Positions 8,383 to 16,721 of a DNA stretch of 64,000 nt are shown one piece after another. Where the stretch lies: contig NZ_JAGIAS010000010.1 of the NCBI RefSeq assembly GCF_017744695.1, positions 186,001 to 250,000 on the forward strand, written 5' to 3'. How positions within the stretch are numbered: position 1 is the stretch's first letter; the number at the start of each line of letters is the position of its first letter. The translations under genes and the position numbers were made by a program. The notes under the pieces were generated by a model. That model did no database searches and had not been told where the DNA came from. It saw only the letters and a program-made list of their open reading frames with translations. Source of the stretch: Dyadobacter sp. (GTDB taxonomy: Bacteria; Bacteroidota; Bacteroidia; Cytophagales; Spirosomataceae).

Positions 8383-9834
8383 TTATTGGTGCGCAAATGA
8401 TTTCAATGTGTTCCGTGCAATTTGCCAATCATTGTACCATTCCTGGCAGGTATCGTCACCATCTGGCTCCGTAATCTCGAGCGTTTCTGGCGAATGGTTC
8501 GCAATGCCCAGTGCATTGTTGCAAATGACTATCCCGCCCGAGACCGATGCCTGACGGTAGTTGGTACGTATGATCACTTTTTTACCCAACAAATTGGCGA
8601 TAAACTGCCGTAACAGCTTGCTTTGCACGCCGCCGCCGCACATCCATACATAATCCTGCTCATGGCGTGCTACTTCGCGGAGCACGTGATAGTTTTCGGA
8701 AATGCTGCATGCAATGTCCCAGAGCGTGGCCCACACGAAATGTGCCCGGCTGAGCTGGTGGGAGACAGGCGTGTTGAAAATGAATCCACCGCGGATCAGC
8801 GGCGATTTCTCCCCCGCGAGCAGCGAGCCCAGCGCACCCACGCAATGCGTGTCGCGGATGGCCGCCACCTCGGTTTCGATCAACTCGTAGGGTTCATTGG
8901 GATAGAAAATTTCTTTCAGGCGTTGGTAATTCAGTCCGGTGACGCCCGCATTGGCTTCGAGCAGGAAATTCGCATGGTCGGTATGCCGGTTGGTCCACGT
9001 GCGTTCCTGGTCGTCGGTAATGTAATGGTTCGCTATTTTAATGATCGGCGTAGTGGTGCCCGAAACGATCACAATGTCCTCAACGGACGGTTCGATGCTC
9101 ATAATCGCCAACTGCGTATCCGAGCCTCCGACTACAACTACGGCCGATTCCGAAATGCCGAGTTCTGCGGCAACTCCCGGTTGTATTTTGCCTAAGACAG
9201 TCCCCGAATGCACCAGTGGCGGCAGGAGTGAGGCGTCGAGCTGGTATTTTTCACAAAGCTGTTGCGACCATTGCCCTTTCGAGACATCGTATAATAACGT
9301 TTCGGATGCCTGCGAATGCTCGTAGCCCTTCACTCCGCTGAACATATATTGCGCCCAATCGCTGATGCTGAGGAACGTCGACACTTGCTGCCAGAGCCCG
9401 GGCCGGCGGTTGCGCACGCCTACGAGTTTCAAAGCCGAAAAAAGCGAGGTAGGGTAACGGCCGGTTAGCATGTAAACTTCGTGTTTGTCGGGGGGAATGT
9501 CCTCCCATTCGCGACCGCGGTGGTCGATATTGGGCATGCCGATGAGCGAGCCGCCGGTTTTATCGAGCGCTACAATGCCTTCACGCTGGCTGGTGGCAGT
9601 AATGGCTGTGATGGTTACCTGCCCGGCTTGTTCTAATGCGGTTTTGGCGAGACTTTTTATTTGTTCCCAAAGCGTGTCGGGATCAAAAAAGATGGACTCG
9701 GGGTAACGCTCGTCTTTCTGGTAAAGCATATCGCCACTCGCCACGCCAAGGATCGCGCCGGTGGTGTCGGCAATGGCGACGCGTACATTGCCTGTACCGA
9801 TGTCGGCCACGAGGTATGCCTGTTTCAAGGTCAT
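8383..9834 (-). CDS. FGGY family carbohydrate kinase (LsrK/autoinducer-2-kinase-like)
   Basis: A 483-residue FGGY kinase with phosphate-1 motif VADIGTGNVRVAI, the segment SQREGIVALD followed by NIDHRG that resembles LsrK (SMREGIV, NVDARA), VVGGSDTQLA at the catalytic Asp, and MCGGGVQSKLL at the adenosine site. LsrK phosphorylates DPD/autoinducer-2, but LsrK-like kinases also act on other C4-C5 polyols and ketoses, so I do not claim quorum signalling. It starts 10 bp after the hydroxyacid dehydrogenase stop. A second, dissimilar FGGY kinase in the same operon suggests two substrates or two enantiomers. Confidence 0.85.
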   Translation of the reverse strand: MTLKQAYLVADIGTGNVRVAIADTTGAILGVASGDMLYQKDERYPESIFFDPDTLWEQIKSLAKTALEQAGQVTITAITATSQREGIVALDKTGGSLIGMPNIDHRGREWEDIPPDKHEVYMLTGRYPTSLFSALKLVGVRNRRPGLWQQVSTFLSISDWAQYMFSGVKGYEHSQASETLLYDVSKGQWSQQLCEKYQLDASLLPPLVHSGTVLGKIQPGVAAELGISESAVVVVGGSDTQLAIMSIEPSVEDIVIVSGTTTPIIKIANHYITDDQERTWTNRHTDHANFLLEANAGVTGLNYQRLKEIFYPNEPYELIETEVAAIRDTHCVGALGSLLAGEKSPLIRGGFIFNTPVSHQLSRAHFVWATLWDIACSISENYHVLREVARHEQDYVWMCGGGVQSKLLRQFIANLLGKKVIIRTNYRQASVSGGIVICNNALGIANHSPETLEITEPDGDDTCQEWYNDWQIARNTLKSFAHQ

Positions 9835-9844
9835 TGGTTTTGGA

Positions 9845-10849
9845 TTAATGGGTTTTTACAGACAATACTTCGCGGTTCACCAATTGGCGGACGTTCCGGT
9901 TGCCTTCCGCATAAAAGCTGCGCAGGGCCTTGTTCATAATGTCGGCGTGATGATCTTCCACTTCAAAAGTAGCTCCGGCGATGTGCGGTGTGGCCAGTAC
10001 ATTCTTGTGGTGGATTAACCTATAATCCAGTTCGTCAGGTGGTTCGTGGTCGAAAACATCGAGGATCGCGCCGCGGATCGCATTGTCTTCAATGGCGGAA
10101 AGTAAAGCCTCCCGTTTCACGACAACGGCCCGCGCTGTGTTCACGAAAATTGCGTCCTTTTTCATTAATCCGATCAGCTCTTCCCCGATCATGCCCTCGG
10201 TATCCCTGGTCACAGGAAGATGGATCGATACTACGTCGCTGAGGCGGAAAACATCTTCCAGGCTTACCTTTTTATAATCAGGATCATCCGAAGTGTAAAA
10301 TGGATCATAGTAGAGAATTTCGGCAGGAAAGTGTTTTACTAAGTTCGCGATAGTTTGCCCCACAGCCCCAAAGCCGACCATACCGATCGTTTTTCCGGCA
10401 ATTTCATTCCCTTTGAACTGCAAATAAGAAGTATGGGCTCCGGCTTCCCAATGCTCGCCTTCGAGCCAGGCAATGCCTTCAAGCGTGTTGCGCATGAGGT
10501 TGATCAGGTTGGCAATAAACATCTCCGCCACCGCCTGGGCATTCCGCGCGGGAGTATTGAAAACCGGGATGCCTTTGGCCGTAGCGGTGGCCACGGCCAC
10601 ATTGGAGGGTGTCCCGCGGCACACGCCGATAAATTGCAAATCGGGAAATGCTTCGATTACCGCGGATGTGACATGATCGTGCTCGGTAATGAGCGCGTCG
10701 GCCCTAGTTTCAGTCAGTAATGCAATAAGTTCGTCCTCGTTATAGGCGCGCTCCTGCAATTTCCATGGCTTATAGATGATCTCTCCGAATTGTTCTTTCA
10801 AAGCTTGCTGTGCCTTGTCGTGGTAGGGGGCGGTGATAAGGATTTTCAT
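9845..10849 (-). CDS. D-2-hydroxyacid dehydrogenase (3-phosphoglycerate dehydrogenase-like)
   Basis: A 334-residue NAD-dependent dehydrogenase. The Rossmann motif GMVGFGAVGQ is near residue 155. The catalytic triad is present: Arg in NTARAVVV, Glu in DVFDHEPP, and His in TPHIAGAT. The protein lacks the ACT domain of biosynthetic SerA, so a catabolic role is likely. It sits between the polyol permease and the LsrK-like kinase. A decamer inverted array separates it from the permease gene upstream. It may oxidise or reduce a 2-hydroxyacid or sugar-phosphate intermediate. Confidence 0.87.
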   Translation of the reverse strand: MKILITAPYHDKAQQALKEQFGEIIYKPWKLQERAYNEDELIALLTETRADALITEHDHVTSAVIEAFPDLQFIGVCRGTPSNVAVATATAKGIPVFNTPARNAQAVAEMFIANLINLMRNTLEGIAWLEGEHWEAGAHTSYLQFKGNEIAGKTIGMVGFGAVGQTIANLVKHFPAEILYYDPFYTSDDPDYKKVSLEDVFRLSDVVSIHLPVTRDTEGMIGEELIGLMKKDAIFVNTARAVVVKREALLSAIEDNAIRGAILDVFDHEPPDELDYRLIHHKNVLATPHIAGATFEVEDHHADIMNKALRSFYAEGNRNVRQLVNREVLSVKTH

Positions 10850-10900
10850 GTCTGGTGTCGATACGGTTCTTGAATGGTTATCGATAATTAATTTATGTTG

Positions 10901-11100
10901 TCAGAAGTAGCCAGGTATTGTCATTCGTAGTCAGAAATGGTCATTTGTTGTCATTAGTGGTCAGATGTAGCGAGAGAATTTGGCGAGAATCAAGATGTTT
11001 TGGCGGTAGTGACCATTTCTGACAATACTTGACCATTCTTGACAACAAATGACCATTCCTGACAACACCTGACTATCCTTGACCATCGCTGACCATTTCC
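10901..11100. repeat. Inverted array of 10-bp tandem units (array 1)
   Basis: The left arm (10901-10970) is seven consecutive 10-bp units with consensus TCAGNNGTNG. The right arm (11011-11100) is nine units of the opposite orientation (GACNANNNCT). A spacer of about 40 bp separates them. The best-paired part is 18 bp, perfect (10936-10953 with 11040-11057). The right arm extends into the 3' end of the MFS gene and supplies its stop codon (11073-11075). Confidence 0.85.
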
Positions 11101-12329
11101 GCCGCAACGCTACTAGCCTGCGGCAACGTAATGAACCTCGTGAGCACGGCACTGACGAAGTACAAAATCGCCAGCGTCCAGGCTACTCCTTCGCTACCAA
11201 TCGAGCCGATGAAGAGTCCTACGATGGCCGGGCCGATGAACACGGGGAGGCCTGCGCCTAGGTTCAGGATGGCCATAGCGGCGCCTTTTTCCTCTTTCAC
11301 CAATGAAGGCACCAACGCGGAGAGCGGCACATAACCGGCGAGCAGTCCGCCCCATAGAATGCCGGGAATGAGGATGAGCCAGAAGTTGCCGTCGAAAAGC
11401 GCCGGTGAATAGTAAAAGAGTAGGGTGCTCACTCCGCAGCCAAAGCCGCCGAACCACATAATGGTGTTCTGCCAGCCCAGGCGGTCGCCTACGAATCCGA
11501 AAATGAGGTTGAAAATGATGTTACTGGTAAAAATAGTCCCCCATATCCACAGCCATTCCTGCGTGGACAGCCCGTGCTCGGCCATGTAAGTAGGCAGGAA
11601 CACCGGGAATGCGAACTGTGCCGTGGTGTTGATAATGCGTACAATACCGCCGATCAGCACTTTTGGTTCTTCTTTGATTATCGTAAAGCCTTTCAAAAGC
11701 TCTTTGGTTTTGCCGGCAGCTTCGCCGGTCGAATGGAATTGATCTTTGTTTAAAACCAATGCAAAAAATGCCCCGACGGAAACCCAGAAAATAGAGCTCC
11801 AAAGGGTGTTCTGATAGCCGATCCGCTCAATGGCCCAGCTGGAATAGTAGGCTCCGAACACATTGAGGCCGCCTGTAAACACAAACCAGAACCAGCCTAC
11901 CGCGCGCCCGAGCGCGTGTTCGGGAGTGCGGTAGGTGATCCATACCAGGAACGAATAGGCAAACAACGGGTACCCGAACCCTCTGACCGCATAAGTGAGC
12001 AGCATGACCGGGAAGTTCAGCGATTCCATGCCCAACCCAACAAAGCCGACAGTACCGATCACGTAGAGCAAAATGCCCATTAGCATGGCCTTGCGCGGGC
12101 CGTACCCTTCGGCCAGCACGCCCGAAAACCAGGACGAAATGGCGATCGTAATGCCGTACACCGTGAAAAGCGATGCGGATTGCTGGATGGTCATGCCGCG
12201 GTCGAGGAGGTAGGGGCTGAGCCAGCCTTGCTCCACACCGTCGCCCATCATGAAGATCAGGATGCCCAGATAGCCCCAGGCGAGGTGCCGGGGTAATCCG
12301 ATGCGGTCAAAGGGTGTTGTTGGTGCCAT
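11073..12329 (-). CDS. MFS transporter, RbtT/DalT/CsbX-type polyol permease
   Basis: A 418-residue protein with twelve predicted membrane helices. The N-terminal region LAWGYLGILIFMMGDGVE, then YGITIAISSWFSGVLAEG and VRGFGYPLFAYSFLVW resemble ribitol and arabitol permeases RbtT and DalT. It probably imports a polyol or related sugar by proton symport. It starts 29 bp after the TonB receptor stop. The last few codons (EMVSDGQG) are formed by the decamer array, an odd C-terminus that looks like secondary invasion of the gene end by the repeat. Confidence 0.87.
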   Translation of the reverse strand: MAPTTPFDRIGLPRHLAWGYLGILIFMMGDGVEQGWLSPYLLDRGMTIQQSASLFTVYGITIAISSWFSGVLAEGYGPRKAMLMGILLYVIGTVGFVGLGMESLNFPVMLLTYAVRGFGYPLFAYSFLVWITYRTPEHALGRAVGWFWFVFTGGLNVFGAYYSSWAIERIGYQNTLWSSIFWVSVGAFFALVLNKDQFHSTGEAAGKTKELLKGFTIIKEEPKVLIGGIVRIINTTAQFAFPVFLPTYMAEHGLSTQEWLWIWGTIFTSNIIFNLIFGFVGDRLGWQNTIMWFGGFGCGVSTLLFYYSPALFDGNFWLILIPGILWGGLLAGYVPLSALVPSLVKEEKGAAMAILNLGAGLPVFIGPAIVGLFIGSIGSEGVAWTLAILYFVSAVLTRFITLPQASSVAAEMVSDGQG

Positions 12330-12358
12330 TGTTGGATTGGTTTAGGAAAATAAAAAGG

Positions 12359-15300
12359 TCAGTTGAACGAATATCTCACACCCAGCTGAATGCGCCACGG
12401 CGTTCCGCCAATCGGGCGGGTGGCGATATTCTGCACGGAGTAGTTGTACTGCTGCTTCGCCTGATCGAATCCGGTAATGTTGAGCAGGTTGGTATTGCCG
12501 CGGTTGTAGTTGCGTCCCCATTCCTTGTTCAGGATGTTCAGGAAGTTGAATGCATCGGCCGAAAATTCGAGGTTATGACCTTTGGCAATGCTGAATGCCT
12601 TAGTCAGGCGCAGGTCAACTGTGGTATAGAACGGGTTGGAGCCTCCGTTTCGCTTCGCTACATGCCCGATGTTGGACTTAATATAATCCTTCACACTCTG
12701 GTCGGTTTCGGGATTGCTCAGCAGGTCGCTGATGCCCTTGCGGATGTTCTCGGGTGTGTTCGGATTGTTCGGATCAAAAATGTAGGCCAGGTCATTGGTT
12801 AAGACAAAATCGCCATTCAAACTCGTATTACCGCCCACCAGGAAGCTATACCGGCTGCCGCCGATGCCGATGAGCGTGGCACCGAGCTGGAAACCTTTCC
12901 ACGACGGTGCCGCGCCGTTGATGACGAGCTTGTTGCGGAACTGCTGGTCGGAATAGCCGTAGTTGAGGTTGCGCGGATCGTCTTTTACAGGCAGGAACGT
13001 TGAGGTATTCGCTACGCAGCAGTTATAGGATGAATTATCCTTTGCGGAGTTAATGGTGTAGCTCGCATTGACATAACCATCATTTCCAATACGAATACTC
13101 GCGTCAGCCACAAATGTCAGCTGGTTGGACTCGCCGGTGGAAATCAGTTCCAGCACGCGACCTACGTCCGCAGTCTTGCGCGATTGCAGCCAGTCGGTCA
13201 CGCCTTTGGCCGAGATGGTCGACGCCGGCACGAATACCCCGCGGTTATCCTCATTGGCAAGCCTGAAAGCCGGGTTATCGGCCAGGTTGCGGTCTACGTA
13301 CACATAGTTATGCACCGTGCGGCCCACGATCGCATTCAGGCCCACGCGAATGCGGTCGCCGAAGAAGTGGTTGTAATTGATATTGGCTTTGTAGGTGGTC
13401 GGTACCTGAAAATCCTTGTTCACCGCATTGATCGTCGAAATGTAGTTTACGCCTTGCGGAATGCCTGGGATGGTGGACGGGTCGTTGCGGTAAGCATTGA
13501 AATCGGGCTTTGGCACGGACGCGCCGGTGACATCGATGGCGCCTACCATGGTTCCGCTGTTCTGGATATTGTTCACCTGCGCGTAGTAATGCGGCTGCGA
13601 GGAGAACATCCCGCCACCGATTTTAAGGATGTCCTTCTTGCGGCCGCCCATGTCCCACGTCACTTGGAAGCGTGGCTGGATATTGTTCCAATCCTGCGGT
13701 TTGATGTCGGTGCGCACGCCTAGCGTCTGGTCTACGGTCGCGTTGTAGTCGCCGTTGGTAAGGAATGCGGTCGCATCGTAGCGCACGCCAAGCACGAGGT
13801 TCAAGTCACGGGTCGGGTTGTACTCGGCCTGTGCAAATGCGGAAATGTCGAGCACGGTTTGCTCCACGATCGGCGCGCCTTTCAGAGGCACCTCACGTGC
13901 GTAGCGGTAGGGACGCAATGCGGCCAGATCGTTGAGGCTGTTGAAGAAAAACCGGCCGTTCTGCTCGCTGGAAAGGTAGGTTTCCATGTACGTGAGCATA
14001 TTATCGGTACCGAAGGTGAAATTGACTTTATCGGTATTCCAGTAGGCGGTATTGCTCAAATGCACCTGTTTCATGCGGTTGGATTCGGGGCTGAAACGCT
14101 GCCCGCCGAACTGTACCGACTTGGTTTGCGTAGCATTCGGGTTCGCTTCGGTCGGGAAAGGGGAGGTTACGTTCACGATCGCGCGCGGGATGTTCGAAAA
14201 CGGCAGGTAACTCTGGGGCGTCTTCGGTTTGTAGGAGTACATGTATTGTACCTTGAACTCGTTGGTCAGCTTCGGATTGAGCGACGAGCGCAAGGCGGCC
14301 ATTGCGGTGGTCGAAACGTCCTTGAAATTATTATAGGATTCCAGCAAGTTGATATTCGAGTTATCGCCCTCATTGAAGGGAGATACGTAGCGTGTGGTAT
14401 TGCTCCGGAGCGTCAGTTTGTGTTTCTGGTTGATCTGCCAGTCGAGTCGCACGAATGCCGTATTGGTAGTCGTTTTGCGGGGAAACTGGCCGTATTGTTG
14501 CCCTTTCAGTCCATACAGCTCGGAGGCGATACGGATCAGCTTGTCGAGCGTGTCCTTCCGGATACCGTAACGTTGCTCGTCATCGGCGCTTTTGATATCT
14601 GCGATCACGAGCGGCTGGCTGGCATCCTGGCGGTCGTAGGCTACGAAGAAATGCAGTTTATCCTTGATCAAAGGCCCGCCGAGGCTGAACCCCGACTGAT
14701 AGTTGCTAAAATCCTGCTCGCGCTTCACGCCGCGGATGTCATAGCCGCTGGATAATGTATTGTTCCTGAAATAAAGAAATGCGGAGCCTTCCAGCTTGTT
14801 GGTGCCGCTTTTGGTTACCGCACTGATCGCCCCGCCGGACTGCCGGCCCTGGGTTACGTCATAATCATTGGTAATGACCTTGTATTCACGGATCGCTTCG
14901 AGGGAAATGGCGTAAGGCCCCTCCGCAACGGTACCGTTGGTCCATTGGTTCTTGGCATTCATTCCGTCGATTGTCACGTTTGCGCCCGTCGCGCGCTGGC
15001 CGCCGAAACTGAAATTGTCGCCGCCTTGTAAAGGGGAAAGGTTATTAAGCCGTGTAAAATTGCGGCCTTCATTAGGCAGGCTTTTGATTTGCGCGGCGGT
15101 AATGGAGGTGGATGCCCCGGCTTGCTGCACTTCTTTGGTAAATCCTTTTTCGGAAATAACTACCTCTTTCAAAGCGGTTTCCGACGTCGAAAGGACAATG
15201 TCTACATTCAGTTTATCGCCGTAATTGAGGGAGTAACCGGTCTGTTTCACGGTTTGGAGTCCTACAAACGATGCGCTGATCGAGTAGGGCTTACCCAACG

Positions 15301-15532
15301 GCAGCTGTTGCAGCGTGTACTCGCCTTTGGCATTGGTAATGGTATGCGTCTCGAAGCCGGTGGCGTCGTTGCGTATCGTAATCGTGGCGCCAGGTAGCAG
15401 TTCATTGTTCGTGGCGTCTCTCACTGTGCCCGTAATGGAGGCATCGGTGGCCTGTGCACGCGCGCTTTGCACACCCGAAAGCAGCGCCAGCATCCATACA
15501 AACGCTGTGAGGTAAATGTTAAATGATTTCAT
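12359..15532 (-). CDS. TonB-dependent receptor with carboxypeptidase-like regulatory domain (Oar-like)
   Basis: A 1057-residue outer membrane receptor. A signal peptide ends near SARAQ (residue 27), a CarboxypepD_reg-like beta-sandwich follows (about 32-115, ITGTVRDATNNELLPGATI), then the plug (DGMNAKNQWTNG region) and a large barrel ending in an aromatic terminus (LGVRYSFN). It should carry a substrate too large or scarce for porins across the outer membrane with TonB energy. It is the first gene of the seven-gene utilisation operon, divergent from the DeoR repressor. No SusD partner follows, unlike polysaccharide loci, which fits a small sugar or polyol substrate. Confidence 0.9.
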   Translation of the reverse strand: MKSFNIYLTAFVWMLALLSGVQSARAQATDASITGTVRDATNNELLPGATITIRNDATGFETHTITNAKGEYTLQQLPLGKPYSISASFVGLQTVKQTGYSLNYGDKLNVDIVLSTSETALKEVVISEKGFTKEVQQAGASTSITAAQIKSLPNEGRNFTRLNNLSPLQGGDNFSFGGQRATGANVTIDGMNAKNQWTNGTVAEGPYAISLEAIREYKVITNDYDVTQGRQSGGAISAVTKSGTNKLEGSAFLYFRNNTLSSGYDIRGVKREQDFSNYQSGFSLGGPLIKDKLHFFVAYDRQDASQPLVIADIKSADDEQRYGIRKDTLDKLIRIASELYGLKGQQYGQFPRKTTTNTAFVRLDWQINQKHKLTLRSNTTRYVSPFNEGDNSNINLLESYNNFKDVSTTAMAALRSSLNPKLTNEFKVQYMYSYKPKTPQSYLPFSNIPRAIVNVTSPFPTEANPNATQTKSVQFGGQRFSPESNRMKQVHLSNTAYWNTDKVNFTFGTDNMLTYMETYLSSEQNGRFFFNSLNDLAALRPYRYAREVPLKGAPIVEQTVLDISAFAQAEYNPTRDLNLVLGVRYDATAFLTNGDYNATVDQTLGVRTDIKPQDWNNIQPRFQVTWDMGGRKKDILKIGGGMFSSQPHYYAQVNNIQNSGTMVGAIDVTGASVPKPDFNAYRNDPSTIPGIPQGVNYISTINAVNKDFQVPTTYKANINYNHFFGDRIRVGLNAIVGRTVHNYVYVDRNLADNPAFRLANEDNRGVFVPASTISAKGVTDWLQSRKTADVGRVLELISTGESNQLTFVADASIRIGNDGYVNASYTINSAKDNSSYNCCVANTSTFLPVKDDPRNLNYGYSDQQFRNKLVINGAAPSWKGFQLGATLIGIGGSRYSFLVGGNTSLNGDFVLTNDLAYIFDPNNPNTPENIRKGISDLLSNPETDQSVKDYIKSNIGHVAKRNGGSNPFYTTVDLRLTKAFSIAKGHNLEFSADAFNFLNILNKEWGRNYNRGNTNLLNITGFDQAKQQYNYSVQNIATRPIGGTPWRIQLGVRYSFN

Positions 15533-15932
15533 GGTAGTTTGAGTAGATCTAAATTTTACATTTTCATAATGATGTGTTAAAATTTATTTCACTTTCCGAT
15601 CGGCATCCGGCGCCTTGGATGCTTTTCGAGATGCTTTTTGGTATAATTGACATAAAAAGCATGAAATATTATAGTCAAGAAGCAATACAAACAAAGTGAA
15701 ATTAAATTATTTAAACAAAATTAAAGTTTATTAAAGTAAGTGAAACTTGTAATTTGCAATGTTAACAATATCATAATACCGTCACAGGGTAGTAATCCCG
15801 GCGGTTTTCATCCTTTGTTTTGTATTATTTGTATTTGAAAAATAATTCCGGCTGTATGGGTACAGCGGAGTGTGCGGGCGGGTTTCCGTGTTCGGGAAAC
15901 TATGGTTATACTTGCTTTCAAAGTGTATCGAA
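15533..15932. promoter_or_regulatory. Divergent promoter region with putative DeoR operators
   Basis: A 400-bp AT-rich region between the TonB receptor and deoR. On the minus strand TAATTTTG (15723-15716) fits the Bacteroidota -7 element TAnnTTTG. The octamer AAGTGAAA occurs at 15694-15701 and 15738-15745, one on each side of that element, and inverted at 15587-15594. This placement suits repression by the adjacent DeoR protein. Operator assignment is inference. Confidence 0.45.
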
Positions 15933-16700
15933 ATGACTATTACGGAAAGGCATCAATTTATTTTGCAGGAGCTGAAAAGGGCGGGCACGGTGAGTATCGT
16001 GCAGCTTTCGGAGCAAATGCAGGTTTCCGGCGTGACGATCCGGAAGGATCTTAAACTCCTCGAAGACAAAAACTTACTATTCAGGACGCACGGCGGAGGT
16101 TCGCTTAACAATCCCTATGCCGTGGAGCGGCCTATCAATGAGAAGGAATTTATCAACTCTGACGAAAAGCAAAGCATTGCCCGCGAGGCGTTGACGCTGA
16201 TCAGGCAAACGGATTCGATCATGATTGGCTCCGGGACGACGGTATTTGAGCTGGCGCGCTGCCTGCATCCGACCAAGCAGATCACGGTGATCACGCCGGC
16301 TGTGAAGGTGACGCTGGAGCTTAGCAACCGGCCGAATGTGGAAGTGTTGCAGCTAGGCGGGCTGATTCGCCAGAACTCATCGTCGGTCGCGGGCTCCTAT
16401 GCCGAGTATATTCTCGAGCACATTTCCTGCGGCGTTCTTTTTATTGGTGTGGATGGGATCGATTTCGATTTCGGGCTGTCGATCAGCAACCTGACCGAGG
16501 CGGGGCTGAACCAGAAGATGATCAGTACTGCGCAGGTTGTGGTGGTGCTTGCCGACCATACGAAGTTCGGTAAACGGGGGATTGGAAAAATTTGCGACCT
16601 CGACCAGGTGCAGTACATCGTAACCGATGCCGGCGTGCCGGACGAGGCCGTCAAATCCCTGGAAGACCGTGGCGTGAAGGTGCTGGTCGCAGGAAGGTAA
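15933..16700 (+). CDS. DeoR/GlpR family transcriptional repressor
   Basis: A 255-residue protein with an N-terminal DeoR helix-turn-helix (ERHQFILQELKRAG, then VSGVTIRKDLKLLE) and a C-terminal DeoRC sensor domain (IMIGSGTTVFELAR, ITPAVKVTLEL, FIGVDGIDFDFGLS, LADHTKFGKRG). DeoRC domains bind sugar phosphates, which release the repressor from DNA. It is transcribed away from the TonB-permease-kinase operon, so it most likely represses that operon until a phosphorylated substrate appears. The ATG at 15933 is preferred to an in-frame upstream start because MTITERHQ is the family N-terminus. Confidence 0.92.
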   Translation: MTITERHQFILQELKRAGTVSIVQLSEQMQVSGVTIRKDLKLLEDKNLLFRTHGGGSLNNPYAVERPINEKEFINSDEKQSIAREALTLIRQTDSIMIGSGTTVFELARCLHPTKQITVITPAVKVTLELSNRPNVEVLQLGGLIRQNSSSVAGSYAEYILEHISCGVLFIGVDGIDFDFGLSISNLTEAGLNQKMISTAQVVVVLADHTKFGKRGIGKICDLDQVQYIVTDAGVPDEAVKSLEDRGVKVLVAGR

Positions 16701-16721
16701 GGGTTTAGGTAAGTCTGCTTT

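Noticed and set aside
8383..9834. Autoinducer-2 quorum-sensing (lsr) locus
   Set aside because: Only one LsrK-like kinase is present; there is no LsrACDB importer, LsrF/G or LsrR, and the context is a TonB-MFS-DeoR utilisation locus.
10901..11100. Decamer array as a CRISPR array
   Set aside because: Units follow without spacers, are degenerate and change orientation midway; no cas genes are present.
13859..14755. A 298-codon frame opposite the Oar-like TonB receptor
   Set aside because: Shadow of a receptor barrel; no start context or domain.
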